64,000 bases of DNA from an uncultured Emticicia sp. (GTDB lineage: Bacteria > Bacteroidota > Bacteroidia > Cytophagales > Spirosomataceae). This document shows positions 1 through 8,498 of the stretch, piece after piece (position 1 is the stretch's first letter; every line of letters starts with the position of its first letter). A program made the position numbers and the translations under genes. A model generated the notes under the pieces. That model had not been told where the DNA came from and searched no databases. It was given only the letters and a program-made list of their open reading frames with translations. The stretch lies in the NCBI RefSeq assembly GCF_937903345.1, contig NZ_CALCZQ010000052.1:62001-126000 (forward strand). The letters are read 5' to 3'.

Positions 1-13
1 TAGATGGACGCTT

Positions 14-52
14 ACCCCACTGCTCTCGATAGCGGTGGGGTTAAGTTTTTTT
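14..52 (+). terminator. Intrinsic terminator of an upstream gene outside the window
   Basis: An 11-bp stem (ACCCCACTGCT pairing with AGCGGTGGGGT, one G-T wobble) with a CTCGAT loop is followed by a T-rich tail. It is GC-rich in an AT-rich setting and points rightward, so it should end a gene that lies left of the window. The TAG at 1–3 could be that gene's stop codon, but this cannot be checked here. Confidence 0.75.
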
Positions 53-96
53 AGGGCGTACAGGAACGCCAATGCTATATAAAAATGTTATATTTT

Positions 97-120
97 TAAT
101 AATAACATTTGTTATTATTA
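97..120. promoter_or_regulatory. AT-only 11-bp-arm palindrome upstream of a lipoprotein gene
   Basis: TAATAATAACA and TGTTATTATTA form perfect arms around a TT centre, 37 bases before the start of the lipoprotein gene. It could be an operator or a weak hairpin. It is built only from A/T-rich triplets, so chance is a real possibility. No promoter match of the TAnnTTTG type was found beside it. Confidence 0.3.
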
Positions 121-157
121 TTTATCCATTATACATTTTCATTTTTCATTTTTCTAA

Positions 158-697
158 ATGCGTAAACTGTTATTTATCAGCTTATTATTAGTCGGATGTA
201 CTGAGTTAGAAACTCAGAATTCTACAAAAACATTCTTCGATTTGGCCAGTCTTGTAAATCAACAGATAGCAGAATTGAATAAAAATCAGCCACTTACCCG
301 CAAAAACTTAGCGATTGAAGAGAAAAAAGAAGTATTGAATACCAATAAAATTGATTGGCAAAAAGAACTCGAACTTTTTTTGCAAGCTGATTTAAACAAG
401 CAATCGTATCAATTGAGCTACAATAAGGAAGAAACACCAAAGATGGCGGTTTATATGCTCAAAGAAGGTGAAAGTTTACCAGTGAAATCGTTGAAAATCA
501 TTTTTGATGAAGACAAATCTGTTAAACACATCGAGGCCTTGATACAAACCGAAAACTATTTGTATAAGTCAGAAAAGTATCTTTTAATGACGCTTGACAA
601 AAACCACCTCACTCATTATCAAATTGAAGGCTTGCAAGAACTGTTTATAGGTAAAAAGAAGAGATTTAAAGTTGATGGAATTGTGGAGAGTAAATGA
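158..697 (+). CDS. Small lipoprotein of unknown function
   Basis: A 179-residue protein that begins with a lipoprotein signal: basic MRK, a short hydrophobic run, then a lipobox ending LLVGC near residue 14. The mature protein should be lipidated and sit in the cell envelope. The rest is a soluble, charged domain of about 160 residues with no motif I recognise; the pattern of strands (YQLSYNKEE, MAVYMLKEG, SLKIIFDED) suggests a mostly beta fold. It stands alone between a terminator on its left and a bidirectional terminator on its right, so it is probably a single-gene transcript. Function unknown. Confidence 0.75.
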   Translation: MRKLLFISLLLVGCTELETQNSTKTFFDLASLVNQQIAELNKNQPLTRKNLAIEEKKEVLNTNKIDWQKELELFLQADLNKQSYQLSYNKEETPKMAVYMLKEGESLPVKSLKIIFDEDKSVKHIEALIQTENYLYKSEKYLLMTLDKNHLTHYQIEGLQELFIGKKKRFKVDGIVESK

Positions 698-720
698 AAA
701 TTTTGAGAAAAGTTGTTTTA

Positions 721-760
721 AAGCAAAAAAGAACCTCTTTAGAAAAGTTCTTTTTTGCTT
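721..760. terminator. Bidirectional terminator between convergent genes
   Basis: Perfect 14-bp arms (AAGCAAAAAAGAAC and GTTCTTTTTTGCTT) surround a 12-base loop. A-tracts lie on one side and T-tracts on the other, so it can act on both strands. It lies between the rightward lipoprotein gene and the leftward TPM gene. Confidence 0.85.
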
Positions 761-778
761 ATATCTTTCAAAACTATT

Positions 779-1540
779 TTAATAATCTCCACCAGCACCA
801 CCACCTCCAAAACTACCACCCCCGAAGTCGAAACCACCACCGCCGCTGCTTCCGCCACTGCTAGACCAACCACCAGATGAGCTTCCCCAACCTGTGTAAG
901 TTGTATAAGGTACAAATCCACCGCCTCGATTTCCGCCGCCTTTACTTCCACCACTCATTTTTCCAATCACATACAAAATAATCAATCCTATAATGATGAA
1001 GAAAATAATTGCAAAAATAACATCGCCCAAATCTCCTTCTTCAGTAGGTTCTGCGTCAAATTCGCCCGATAAATATTTAAAAATACTATTCGTACCTTCA
1101 TCAAGACCTTGGTAATATCGTAATTGCTTGAAGTTTGGCTTTACTACGGTTTCGATAATTCGTTTGCTGTAAGCATCTGTCAAACCGCCTTCTACACCGT
1201 AACCTGTGGCGATAAAGATTTTTCTGTCACCTGGAGCCCATAAAAACACAACCCCATTGTTTTTATCTTTTTGACCAATACCCCATTCTCGGCCTAGTTT
1301 TATGGCATATTCGCTAATATCGTAAGGCTGAACACTCTTTACGATTATGATTGCCACTTGAGTGGAAGTTGAATCGTAATAAGCTTTTAGTTTTTGCTCT
1401 AATTGATTGATTTCTCCTTGACTTAAAAGCCCGCCAACCAAATCATTAACAAACTTTGGCGGATTTGGCTTCTGCGGAATATCTTGTGCAAAGACAAAAC
1501 TTTGTATAAGAAAAAGGAATATGAGAATTCTGTTAAACAT
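779..1540 (-). CDS. TPM-domain (YgcG-like) membrane protein with Gly-rich tail
   Basis: A 253-residue protein starting at MFNRIL, chosen over an upstream frame extension because it gives a clean signal peptide ending in FAQ. A TPM domain follows (roughly residues 30–165, including LSQGEINQLEQKL, QVAIIIVKS and IFIATGYGVEGGLTD), then one membrane helix (about 180–195), then a Gly/Ser-rich tail rich in SSGG and GGGG. This is the standard layout of the YgcG/TPM family, proposed to work in envelope quality control; some plant members are phosphatases. It lies downstream of a second TPM gene and lemA on the same strand, a common grouping. The exact biochemical role is unknown. Confidence 0.85.
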   Translation of the reverse strand: MFNRILIFLFLIQSFVFAQDIPQKPNPPKFVNDLVGGLLSQGEINQLEQKLKAYYDSTSTQVAIIIVKSVQPYDISEYAIKLGREWGIGQKDKNNGVVFLWAPGDRKIFIATGYGVEGGLTDAYSKRIIETVVKPNFKQLRYYQGLDEGTNSIFKYLSGEFDAEPTEEGDLGDVIFAIIFFIIIGLIILYVIGKMSGGSKGGGNRGGGFVPYTTYTGWGSSSGGWSSSGGSSGGGGFDFGGGSFGGGGAGGDY

Positions 1541-1676
1541 CGAGAGAGTAGAGTGGGAAACCACCGTTATTTTTTATTAGTTATCAATAAATAGCTTAGT
1601 TGTTTTAGCCAAAGTCAACATTAAAGGTCCGAGGATATTTTTTGGATTAAATGAGTGGATAAACTACTTTTAAAAT

Positions 1677-2111
1677 TTATGGAATTGGTTCGATTGAAAT
1701 ATCATTTGAAATCTCGTTGATGTCGTTACTTTGATAAGGAAAATATTTTTTCAATTGGAAACCAGCTTCTTTGATTCCCATCTGTAAACCACCGCTAAAA
1801 TCGTTTTGAGCAAAATACATGCGTAAGGTATCACGCGTACTTTCCCAAAAATTTGATGGAACTACTTTGTCGATACCAATATCGCCCAAAACTGCAAATT
1901 TGCGGTCGGCATGAGCTAAATAAAATAGCACGGCGTTTCTCTGAGCAGTTGTATCAAGGCTCAAATACTGAAATACCTGTTTTGCTCGCTCTAAAGGATC
2001 TGCTTCGGGACAATTTTCTTCGATATGAACTTTTACCTCGCCCGAAGTATCGAGTTCGGCTTGCTTGATGGCAGCAATGACCTTTTCTTTTTCAATTTCT
2101 GACAAAAGCAT
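1677..2111 (-). CDS. TPM-domain protein, short cytosolic-type
   Basis: A 144-residue protein read from MLLSEIEKEK. An in-frame ATG 39 bases upstream is rejected because it would place the start inside a perfect 12-bp-arm hairpin. The body is a single TPM domain (ELDTSGEVKVHIEE, AVLFYLAHADRKFAVLGDIGID, GLQMGIKEAG) without signal peptide or Gly-rich tail. It sits between lemA and the larger TPM gene, all leftward. Family proteins with this short form regularly pair with LemA and a membrane TPM protein; the function of the trio is not established. Confidence 0.8.
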   Translation of the reverse strand: MLLSEIEKEKVIAAIKQAELDTSGEVKVHIEENCPEADPLERAKQVFQYLSLDTTAQRNAVLFYLAHADRKFAVLGDIGIDKVVPSNFWESTRDTLRMYFAQNDFSGGLQMGIKEAGFQLKKYFPYQSNDINEISNDISIEPIP

Positions 2112-2135
2112 TATTGATTTTGGGAAATTTGATGA

Positions 2136-2164
2136 ATAGTGACGTTGCATTTCAACGTCACTAT
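2136..2164. repeat. 12-bp-arm inverted repeat between lemA and the short TPM gene
   Basis: ATAGTGACGTTG and CAACGTCACTAT are perfect arms around a CATTT loop. The core GACGTTGCAT...CAACGTC is shared with the 28-bp palindrome at 49127–49154, so the two may belong to one dispersed repeat family. In the lemA transcript it would form a stable hairpin just before the next start codon and could attenuate or stabilise the message. Confidence 0.6.
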
Positions 2165-2187
2165 CAATCTATTTTTACATTAATAAA

Positions 2188-2769
2188 TTAGAATTTAATT
2201 GATGGAGCAGCTTGTGCGGCATCAGAGGCTTGGAAGAATCCTTTTTGAGCAAAACCAAACATTTTGGCAAAAATAACCATTGGGAATGCTAAAGCCGATG
2301 AGTTATAGCTTTGTACTGATGTATTAAAATCATTACGAGCAACTGCAATGCGGTTTTCAGTGCCTTCAAGTTGAGATTGAAGCTCCAAGAAGTTTTGGTT
2401 GGCTTTCAAATCCGGGTATTTTTCAACCGAAACGAGCAAACGGCTTAATGTACCACTTAGTTGGTCTTGAGCAGCTTGAAACTTCTGAATGTTTTCAGGG
2501 GTTAATTCGTCAGCTTTAATATTTACGGCTGTTGCACCTGCACGTGCTTGAATTACGGCAGTAAGTGTACTTTTTTCAAAATCGGCAGCACCCTTTACGG
2601 TATTTACCAGGTTCGGAATCAAGTCTGAGCGGCGTTGATATTGTGTCTGTACGTTTGCCCATTTACCGTTCACTTCTTGGTCTTTTCCTACCAAACCATT
2701 ATAAGAGCTACATCCGTACATACCGAAAATGAGTAAAATACCAACGATGATGAGTGTGCTTTTGTTCAT
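2188..2769 (-). CDS. lemA: LemA family protein
   Basis: A 193-residue protein with an N-terminal hydrophobic segment containing a possible lipobox (FGMYGC near residue 20). The LemA signature follows: LVGKDQEVNGKWANVQTQYQRRSDLIPNLV (split across residues about 25–55), then long helices and a C-terminal AFPMVIFAKMFGF. LemA proteins are envelope proteins with a helical-bundle ectodomain; their function is not settled. It is the first gene of the leftward lemA–TPM–TPM group and has a well-formed promoter 41 bases upstream. Confidence 0.9.
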   Translation of the reverse strand: MNKSTLIIVGILLIFGMYGCSSYNGLVGKDQEVNGKWANVQTQYQRRSDLIPNLVNTVKGAADFEKSTLTAVIQARAGATAVNIKADELTPENIQKFQAAQDQLSGTLSRLLVSVEKYPDLKANQNFLELQSQLEGTENRIAVARNDFNTSVQSYNSSALAFPMVIFAKMFGFAQKGFFQASDAAQAAPSIKF

Positions 2770-2809
2770 TTCTTTAATTCGTTTTTTGTAATTGGTTAAA
2801 ATTTTGATT

Positions 2810-2839
2810 CAAATATACTGATTTGAAAATGATATGCAA
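2810..2839 (-). promoter_or_regulatory. Bacteroidota-type promoter of lemA
   Basis: On the minus strand the sequence reads TTG (2839–2837), 19 bases, then TATATTTG (2817–2810). This matches the known Bacteroidota consensus TTG–N19–TAnnTTTG exactly, and lies about 40 bases before the lemA start codon. Confidence 0.7.
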
Positions 2840-2911
2840 CAGGCTAATTGGTATAAATGGATAAAAAATTCAGCAAGTGGATGTTTTTGAGGTCGATTGC
2901 TGAAAGCTTTT

Positions 2912-4339
2912 TTAAGATTTTATCCATTTATTAATATTTACGATAGGTTTTGGATAATCCGTACCTAAAGTAACGCCATATTTTTTCTGTTCTTCGTCGC
3001 TCAATAGGCCGATAAAATGGACTTTGTCAGCGGGGATTTTTTTTAATTCGGGTAACCAAAGTTTTACATATTCGCCTTCTTTGTCATACATATCAGCTTG
3101 GCGGCCAATATTAAAGTAGCGGTCTTCTCGTGGGTCATTACCTACACCCGCCAAATAATTCCAGTTTCCCCAGATGCTACAAACGTCATAATCAATGAGT
3201 TGGCTCTCAAAATAAGCTGCTCCCCAAGTCCAATCAATACCCAGATCTTTTGTTAAGAAACTTGCTACATTCTGGCGGCCACGGTTTGACATAAAGCCAG
3301 TTTGCTTTAATTCTCGCATATTGGCATCAATAAATGGCACGCCGGTTTCGCCTTTTATCCATTTCTCGAAATTTACAATGTCTCGTTTCCATGTTTTCAT
3401 CAGGTCGTTTTTTACACCACTTGGCTTGAAAATTCGAGTTCCAAATTTCAAGGCAATAAAGTGAAAATAATCACGCCAAATTAATTCGAAAACTAACCAA
3501 TAGGTTGAGTCATTGGCGGTTGCTTCTTTTTCGTATTTTTTCACTTCTTCGTAAATTGTACGAGGAGAAATACAACCCAAACTCAACCAAGCCGAAAATT
3601 TTGATGAATAATCTGCTCCAATTAGTCTGTTGCGAGTTTCTTTGTAGGTTTTTAGTAAATCATTGTCCCAAAAGTACTCATCAAGTCGATATTGAGCAGC
3701 AGTTTCTCCTCCTTGAAAAGCCAATACCGAACGTTTATCAGTTTTAATGTTTTCATACCCAAGGGTTTTTAATGTTGGAATCTCACTGAGTTCAATCGTT
3801 TTATCTACTTTTGGAAGGCTTTTTGGGGCATCAAAAGTGAGCCGTATTTTTGCCGAACGTTCTACTTTTTTTCTAAATTCAGTAAAAACATCTGATAAAA
3901 AGTTTATTTGAAAAGGTAAATCACGGGCATGATATAGTGTAGCAATCCACACCAATTCGATTTCGATATTGAGCGGCTTGAGTCTCTTGGAAAGGCTCGC
4001 TTCGATGGTAGTTTCTTCTTGAGTAACCTCTTTGCTGGCATAAACTGCCGCCACTCGAAGATCAGCCGCCATTTTTGCCAAAATTTCTTCAGGCTTTCCG
4101 ATTCTGATAACTAAGTCAGAGCCAATTTTTTGTAAATTCTTACGAAGATTTTCAACTGATTCGATTAAAAATTTAGCACGAAAGGTGCCAGTTCGCTTAA
4201 ATCCCAGAGGGGTATCAATAAACTGGCGTTCATCAAAAATATAGATAGGAATCACATTTCCTTCCTTGGTTGCTTGTATGAGGGCTTCATTGTCGTGAAG
4301 TCGTAAGTCGTTTCTAAACCAGAAAAGAATATTTTGCAT
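2912..4339 (-). CDS. DASH-type cryptochrome/photolyase
   Basis: A 475-residue flavoprotein. The N-terminal photolyase alpha/beta domain starts at residue 1 (ILFWFRNDLRLHDNEAL), and the FAD-binding helical domain includes YSSKFSAWLSLGCISPR, ELIWRDYFHF, TGVPFIDANMREL, SNRGRQNVASFL and IDYDVCSIWGNWNYLAG. The linker PFQINFLSDVFTEFRKKVE is typical of cry-DASH proteins, which repair cyclobutane dimers in single-stranded DNA and bind a folate antenna. Length fits the family. It is transcribed leftward from a non-coding stretch of about 280 bases separating it from uridine kinase. Classification as DASH rather than CPD photolyase is by motif, not by phylogeny. Confidence 0.9.
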   Translation of the reverse strand: MQNILFWFRNDLRLHDNEALIQATKEGNVIPIYIFDERQFIDTPLGFKRTGTFRAKFLIESVENLRKNLQKIGSDLVIRIGKPEEILAKMAADLRVAAVYASKEVTQEETTIEASLSKRLKPLNIEIELVWIATLYHARDLPFQINFLSDVFTEFRKKVERSAKIRLTFDAPKSLPKVDKTIELSEIPTLKTLGYENIKTDKRSVLAFQGGETAAQYRLDEYFWDNDLLKTYKETRNRLIGADYSSKFSAWLSLGCISPRTIYEEVKKYEKEATANDSTYWLVFELIWRDYFHFIALKFGTRIFKPSGVKNDLMKTWKRDIVNFEKWIKGETGVPFIDANMRELKQTGFMSNRGRQNVASFLTKDLGIDWTWGAAYFESQLIDYDVCSIWGNWNYLAGVGNDPREDRYFNIGRQADMYDKEGEYVKLWLPELKKIPADKVHFIGLLSDEEQKKYGVTLGTDYPKPIVNINKWIKS

Positions 4340-4617
4340 ATGAAAAGTTTAGACTGATAGGAAAATTTGCTATTACAAAAGTAACAGTTTTTCTTTCGAC
4401 TTTGTTTATCTTAATTTATCTCAATTACACATGTATTTATGGATAAGGGACTGATTGGTTTGCTATGATTGTCTTTGTGCCTTTAATCGAAAATTCATTC
4501 TTAATATTTATAAACCATTTATTTGGATATTTTTAATTTGGCGTTGTGTTTATAGATTTTTATTAAAAATGGGTTGATTTGTATAATAAATTTCCAACTT
4601 TATATGCAATTCACTAA

Positions 4618-5235
4618 TCAAGAAAGTTTTGTTTTGAGAAAAGAGGTTAGAATATCCAAACCTTTCTCGAAATGTAAATTATTATTGATGATGATATCGG
4701 CACTGTATTTTGTTGGTTCGATGTATTTTTCGTAGGTAGGAGCCACGTGATTTTCCCAACGATAAAGTACATCGGTTAAATCATAGCCACGTTCATTATT
4801 GTCTCGGATGATGCGGCGTTTGATTTTGATATGCTCACGGGCATCAATAAATACCCTTAAATCAAGTAAATTAGAAACTTCTGGTGAATGAAAAACAAAG
4901 ATTCCTTCAACTACAATGATAGGGGCTGATTTGAAAGTCAAGGTTTTCGGAACAATATTTGGATTATTGAACACATATTCTTTGTGTTGAACAGTATTGC
5001 CATTTTTGAGGTCATTGATGTGTTGAGCATACAGCTCAAAATCGATGGCTTCGGGAAGGTCGTAGTTTTCTATGTTATTTTGGTCCTTTGGTACAAATTC
5101 CTGTGTACGGTAATAATTGTCTTGTGAAATTAGGCAGACTTCTTTTTCAGAAAAAGCACCTAATAATTGTTTTAAAAAAAATGTTTTTCCTGACGCACTT
5201 CCGCCCGTGATACCGACAATGTATGGTTCTGTCAT
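4618..5235 (-). CDS. udk: Uridine kinase
   Basis: A 205-residue cytosolic P-loop kinase that phosphorylates uridine and cytidine in pyrimidine salvage. The Walker A motif GGSASGKT is at residues 11–18. SQDNYYR, NYDLPEAIDFELY and VVEGIFVFHSPEV match the uridine-kinase nucleoside-binding and Walker B regions, and RRIIRDNNERGYD the lid. The length equals that of bacterial Udk. It has its own upstream region with a possible promoter and is not closely linked to its neighbours. Confidence 0.92.
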   Translation of the reverse strand: MTEPYIVGITGGSASGKTFFLKQLLGAFSEKEVCLISQDNYYRTQEFVPKDQNNIENYDLPEAIDFELYAQHINDLKNGNTVQHKEYVFNNPNIVPKTLTFKSAPIIVVEGIFVFHSPEVSNLLDLRVFIDAREHIKIKRRIIRDNNERGYDLTDVLYRWENHVAPTYEKYIEPTKYSADIIINNNLHFEKGLDILTSFLKTKLS

Positions 5236-5622
5236 GTTTTATGCCCAGTCTTCTGTAACAATAATTTTAATGTTAGCTATTGCTCATTGATGCTTGTTTG
5301 TACAATTTTAAAACAAAATTATGAAAAGGCTCAGGAATTTTGACAAAATATTTTGAAAATTGCCCATGAAAACGACCTAAGTAACAATATATTATGAATA
5401 GACAAATTTGAAAACAGCTAAATATCTGTCTATAAGCTAATTATCTTAAACTGACTTTTCGACTTTCGATTAAGAGCTACTTAATTTCCTCGTATTTAAA
5501 TGATTATGGGACTTGGGTGTAGATGATTCAGCCAAAGCCACTCAGCATCTTGGCAAAGTAGCTTTGGTGAATTTGTGGCTGTCAATCTCTATTGATAATG
5601 AAAATCTCAATTAAATTATATC
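5236..5622. other. Non-coding stretch upstream of udk
   Basis: This 387-base interval holds no convincing gene. On the minus strand a possible udk promoter reads TTG–N22–TAATTTTG (−33 at 5346–5344, −7 at 5321–5314); the spacing is longer than ideal. Near 5527–5575 the segment CCAAAGC...GCTTTGG can pair, but it has no T-tract. I see nothing else. Confidence 0.4.
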
Positions 5623-7518
5623 TCATTTATCAGGCATTCTATAAGTTTTTACAAACTCCTTACCGATTTGTTGGTCATTTCTGAAAATTGCTGCCCTTAC
5701 AGTGGTCAATTTATTAAATGTCTGTGGCACAAAAATGGATGAGTTGGCCGTAGGTTTTGAAAAATCAAGCGAATAACGCACCTGTGCATCGCGTACGAAG
5801 GGTTCGAGTTTTACTTCCACTGTTTGCATACTTTTGTTGGATGTAACAGTTTCCTTTACATCAAAAATACTTTTGGCGTAATTTACATTCAGTACATCCA
5901 AACGCTTGAAATGAACCTCTAATCTTCGTCCAAAATCTACAAAATCTTTATTAATGGATGGTGTCCAAGTAACTTCTGCTAAGGCACACGCACGAGGAAA
6001 TGTCATGTATTCGGCATGTTCGGGCGTTGCAACGTATTCTGTCCAAAGATTTACTTGGGCTCCCAAAATGTGTTTTGCTTCTTCAGGTTTTAGTTCTGAT
6101 GGTGTTGGTTCATAAGAATAAACTTTCTCGAGCGTCAAGAATCCACCAATTCCCAAAGGCTCTGTAACTGGGTGAGATTGGTAATAATCAATATAAACAT
6201 GCGAGTTTGGTGTCATTACCACATCGTGTTTTTGTTTGGCTGCCTCAATCCCTCCTTGCACGCCTCTCCACGACATAACCGTGGCGTTAGGTGAAAGTCC
6301 ACCTTCCAAAATCTCGTCCCAACCCAGAATTTTTCTGTTTTTTGAAGTCAAGAATTTATCAATACGTTTAATAAAATAACTTTGAAGTTCGTGTTCATCT
6401 TTCAATCCTTGGGCTTTCATCAAATCTTGACAGAATTTACTTCTTTGCCAAGTAATTTTCGGACATTCATCGCCACCGATATGAATATATTTACTCGGAA
6501 ACAAGTCCATTACTTCGGTGAGTACATCTTCGATAAAGTTGAAAGTTTTTTCGGTAGGGCAGTAAACATCTTCGATTACACCCCAAATTTTAGCTACTCC
6601 ATAAGGCCCACCCGTACAACCTAATTCTGGATAGGCCGCTAAAGCCGCTAAAGCATGGCCTGGCATTTCGATTTCGGGAATAATCGTTACGTATCTTTCT
6701 TGGGCATATTTTACTACTTCTCTGATTTCATCTTGTGTATAAAACCCCGAATGTTCCTTTCCATCAAATTTTAATGGTTGATTATAAGACATTTTGCCAT
6801 CAATAGTTTCAGAACGCACCGAACCAACTTGCGTGAGTCGAGGATATTTCATTATTTCGATTCTCCAACCTTGGTCTTCGGTTAAATGCCAATGCAAAAC
6901 ATTCAATTTGTGCATTGCCAATAAATCAATTGTTTTCTTAACAAAAGAAAGCGGCATAAAATGACGACCCACATCAAGCATAAAACCACGGTGTTCGTAG
7001 CGTGGTTTATCAACAATGCTTACGCAAGGCAATTTTAGTTGTAAACCATTAACATTAGCTGAACTATAAATCTCGGCAGGAAGCAATTGAAATAGTGTTT
7101 GAACAGCATAAAAAAATCCTTGCGAACCACTCGCGGTGATAGTCACAAGATTTGATTCAACCGAAAGTTTATAGCCATCTTCAGGCATTACCTGTGTCGA
7201 TTTTTTAAACAAAATGGCGTTTGTAACTTGCGAAACAGGATTTGCTTTTTTTGTTTTGGGGTCAATTCGAGGTACTTTTGGCAGAGAAACCTCTGTAAAA
7301 AGTTTCATCCCAGTTGTAATAAATACCTGGTTCGAAAACAACTTAGCAACTTCTGCTGTTGGGGCATCGTTAGTTTGTAAAATAATTCGGGTTTTGTTAT
7401 TGATTTCGAATGTCCCATTTTTTGCGATGAGAGTGTCAGGTTGAGGAATAATATTGTAAGTGTTTTGTCCCCAAACGGTTGATGCAAAGCACATTAAAAT
7501 AATAAATAGTCGCTTCAT
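5623..7518 (-). CDS. Secreted GH20 beta-N-acetylhexosaminidase
   Basis: A 631-residue exoglycosidase that removes terminal beta-linked GlcNAc or GalNAc. The start is MKRLFIILMC, which gives a signal peptide ending near VWGQ; an upstream in-frame ATG would add a second hydrophobic stretch. A GH20 N-terminal domain (about 20–165) precedes the TIM barrel. The barrel shows RGFMLDVGRHF, HWHLTEDQGWR, PEIEMPGH and the catalytic Asp350–Glu351 pair in HIGGDEC. A short C-terminal domain (QVRYSLDFSKPT) resembles the chitobiase C-terminal fold. Likely periplasmic or surface-exposed; the sialidase elsewhere in the window could act on related glycans, but they are not linked. Confidence 0.92.
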   Translation of the reverse strand: MKRLFIILMCFASTVWGQNTYNIIPQPDTLIAKNGTFEINNKTRIILQTNDAPTAEVAKLFSNQVFITTGMKLFTEVSLPKVPRIDPKTKKANPVSQVTNAILFKKSTQVMPEDGYKLSVESNLVTITASGSQGFFYAVQTLFQLLPAEIYSSANVNGLQLKLPCVSIVDKPRYEHRGFMLDVGRHFMPLSFVKKTIDLLAMHKLNVLHWHLTEDQGWRIEIMKYPRLTQVGSVRSETIDGKMSYNQPLKFDGKEHSGFYTQDEIREVVKYAQERYVTIIPEIEMPGHALAALAAYPELGCTGGPYGVAKIWGVIEDVYCPTEKTFNFIEDVLTEVMDLFPSKYIHIGGDECPKITWQRSKFCQDLMKAQGLKDEHELQSYFIKRIDKFLTSKNRKILGWDEILEGGLSPNATVMSWRGVQGGIEAAKQKHDVVMTPNSHVYIDYYQSHPVTEPLGIGGFLTLEKVYSYEPTPSELKPEEAKHILGAQVNLWTEYVATPEHAEYMTFPRACALAEVTWTPSINKDFVDFGRRLEVHFKRLDVLNVNYAKSIFDVKETVTSNKSMQTVEVKLEPFVRDAQVRYSLDFSKPTANSSIFVPQTFNKLTTVRAAIFRNDQQIGKEFVKTYRMPDK

Positions 7519-7564
7519 TGTATTGAATTTTAAAAGCAAGAAGTATATATACAGGAATATTGAA

Positions 7565-8278
7565 TTAAATATTAAAGGCATTTAAAAAGAGTACGGCCAA
7601 AATACCTCCAACGATTGGACCAACGATTGGAATCCAAGCGTAGTTCCAATCGCTTGTACCTTTGCCTGAAATCGGTAATACTGCATGAGCAATACGTGGG
7701 CCTAAATCACGTGCAGGATTAATGGCGTATCCAGTCGGACCACCCAATGATAAGCCAATGGCCCAAACCAACATACCTACTAAATATGGAGCAAATCCAT
7801 TTGGTAAATCGGAAGTAAATGAGTTAGATACTACGATTAATACAATTGTACCAATGATTTCAGAAATAAGATTGCTCGAAGTATTTCTGATGGCAGGGGA
7901 GGTGGCAAAAACACCCAATTTTGCACCTTTATCTTCTGTTATTGCCCAATGTGGCAAATATGCGAGCCATACGAGCGTAGCACCTAAAAATGCACCAATT
8001 AATTGAGCAGTAATAAATGGAGCAACATTCGACCAATCGCCTGATTTTACAGCCATTGCAATTGTAATAGCGGGATTAAGGTGAGCATCGGGACTTCCAA
8101 ATTTTTGAGCTACAAATACGCCACACATAACGGCAAATGCCCAAGCTGTGGTTACTACTAACCATCCAGCGTTTTCACCTTTTGAACCTTTTAAAAGAAT
8201 ATTTGCGACCACACCGTCGCCGAGTAAAATAAGTACGAGCGTACCTAGTAATTCACCAATAAAATTTGAAGTTTGCAT
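7565..8278 (-). CDS. glpF: Aquaporin family, glycerol-facilitator type
   Basis: A 237-residue membrane channel, starting at MQTSNFIGELLG rather than an upstream ATG that would add a polar leader. Six hydrophobic segments are visible. The two half-helix signatures are HLNPAITIA (Asn68) and INPARDLGPR (Asn187). The Asp directly after the second NPAR is a hallmark of glycerol-conducting GlpF-type channels as opposed to strict water channels. No glycerol kinase or dehydrogenase is adjacent, so the physiological substrate is inferred from family only. It diverges from purB and its end lies 46 bases from the hexosaminidase start. Confidence 0.88.
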   Translation of the reverse strand: MQTSNFIGELLGTLVLILLGDGVVANILLKGSKGENAGWLVVTTAWAFAVMCGVFVAQKFGSPDAHLNPAITIAMAVKSGDWSNVAPFITAQLIGAFLGATLVWLAYLPHWAITEDKGAKLGVFATSPAIRNTSSNLISEIIGTIVLIVVSNSFTSDLPNGFAPYLVGMLVWAIGLSLGGPTGYAINPARDLGPRIAHAVLPISGKGTSDWNYAWIPIVGPIVGGILAVLFLNAFNI

Positions 8279-8327
8279 CGAGGTTATGTTTGTTATAAGG
8301 TTGAAATTGTTCGGCAAGTTAATTTAT

Positions 8328-8358
8328 TTTGTCAGAACACACAATAGGTTTAACTTTG
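8328..8358 (+). promoter_or_regulatory. Bacteroidota-type promoter reading toward purB
   Basis: TTTG (8328–8331), 19 bases, then TAACTTTG (8351–8358): an exact match to the TTTG–N19–TAnnTTTG consensus. It would give a purB leader of about 130 bases. Confidence 0.7.
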
Positions 8359-8365
8359 TACTTTG

Positions 8366-8475
8366 AATTTAGAGGTTGGAGCTGCAATGTTGGATGTTGG
8401 AGGCAAGCTAAAAAGGCTTTTCCAAAAATATTTTACTTAACCAAATCCAATTTTTATCCTCCAAACCTCTAATTT
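8366..8475 (+). repeat. Long-range inverted repeat in the purB leader
   Basis: AATTTAGAGGTTGGAG (8366–8381) can pair with CCTCCAAACCTCTAATTT (8458–8475), and inside it TTGGATGTTGG (8390–8400) with CCAAATCCAA (8441–8450). Together they could fold most of the purB 5' leader into one long stem. It does not match a purine riboswitch core. A decayed dispersed repeat is the simplest explanation. Confidence 0.45.
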
Positions 8476-8498
8476 CCAAAGATTTTTACCTAAAAATT

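Noticed and set aside
739..954. Open frame on the minus strand, rich in Val and Ala
   Set aside because: It overlaps the Gly/Ser-rich coding tail of the TPM gene in another frame; the codon pattern of the Gly repeats opens it by chance.
8366..8475. Purine riboswitch in the purB leader
   Set aside because: The conserved loop and junction bases of the purine aptamer are absent; only an extended stem is present.
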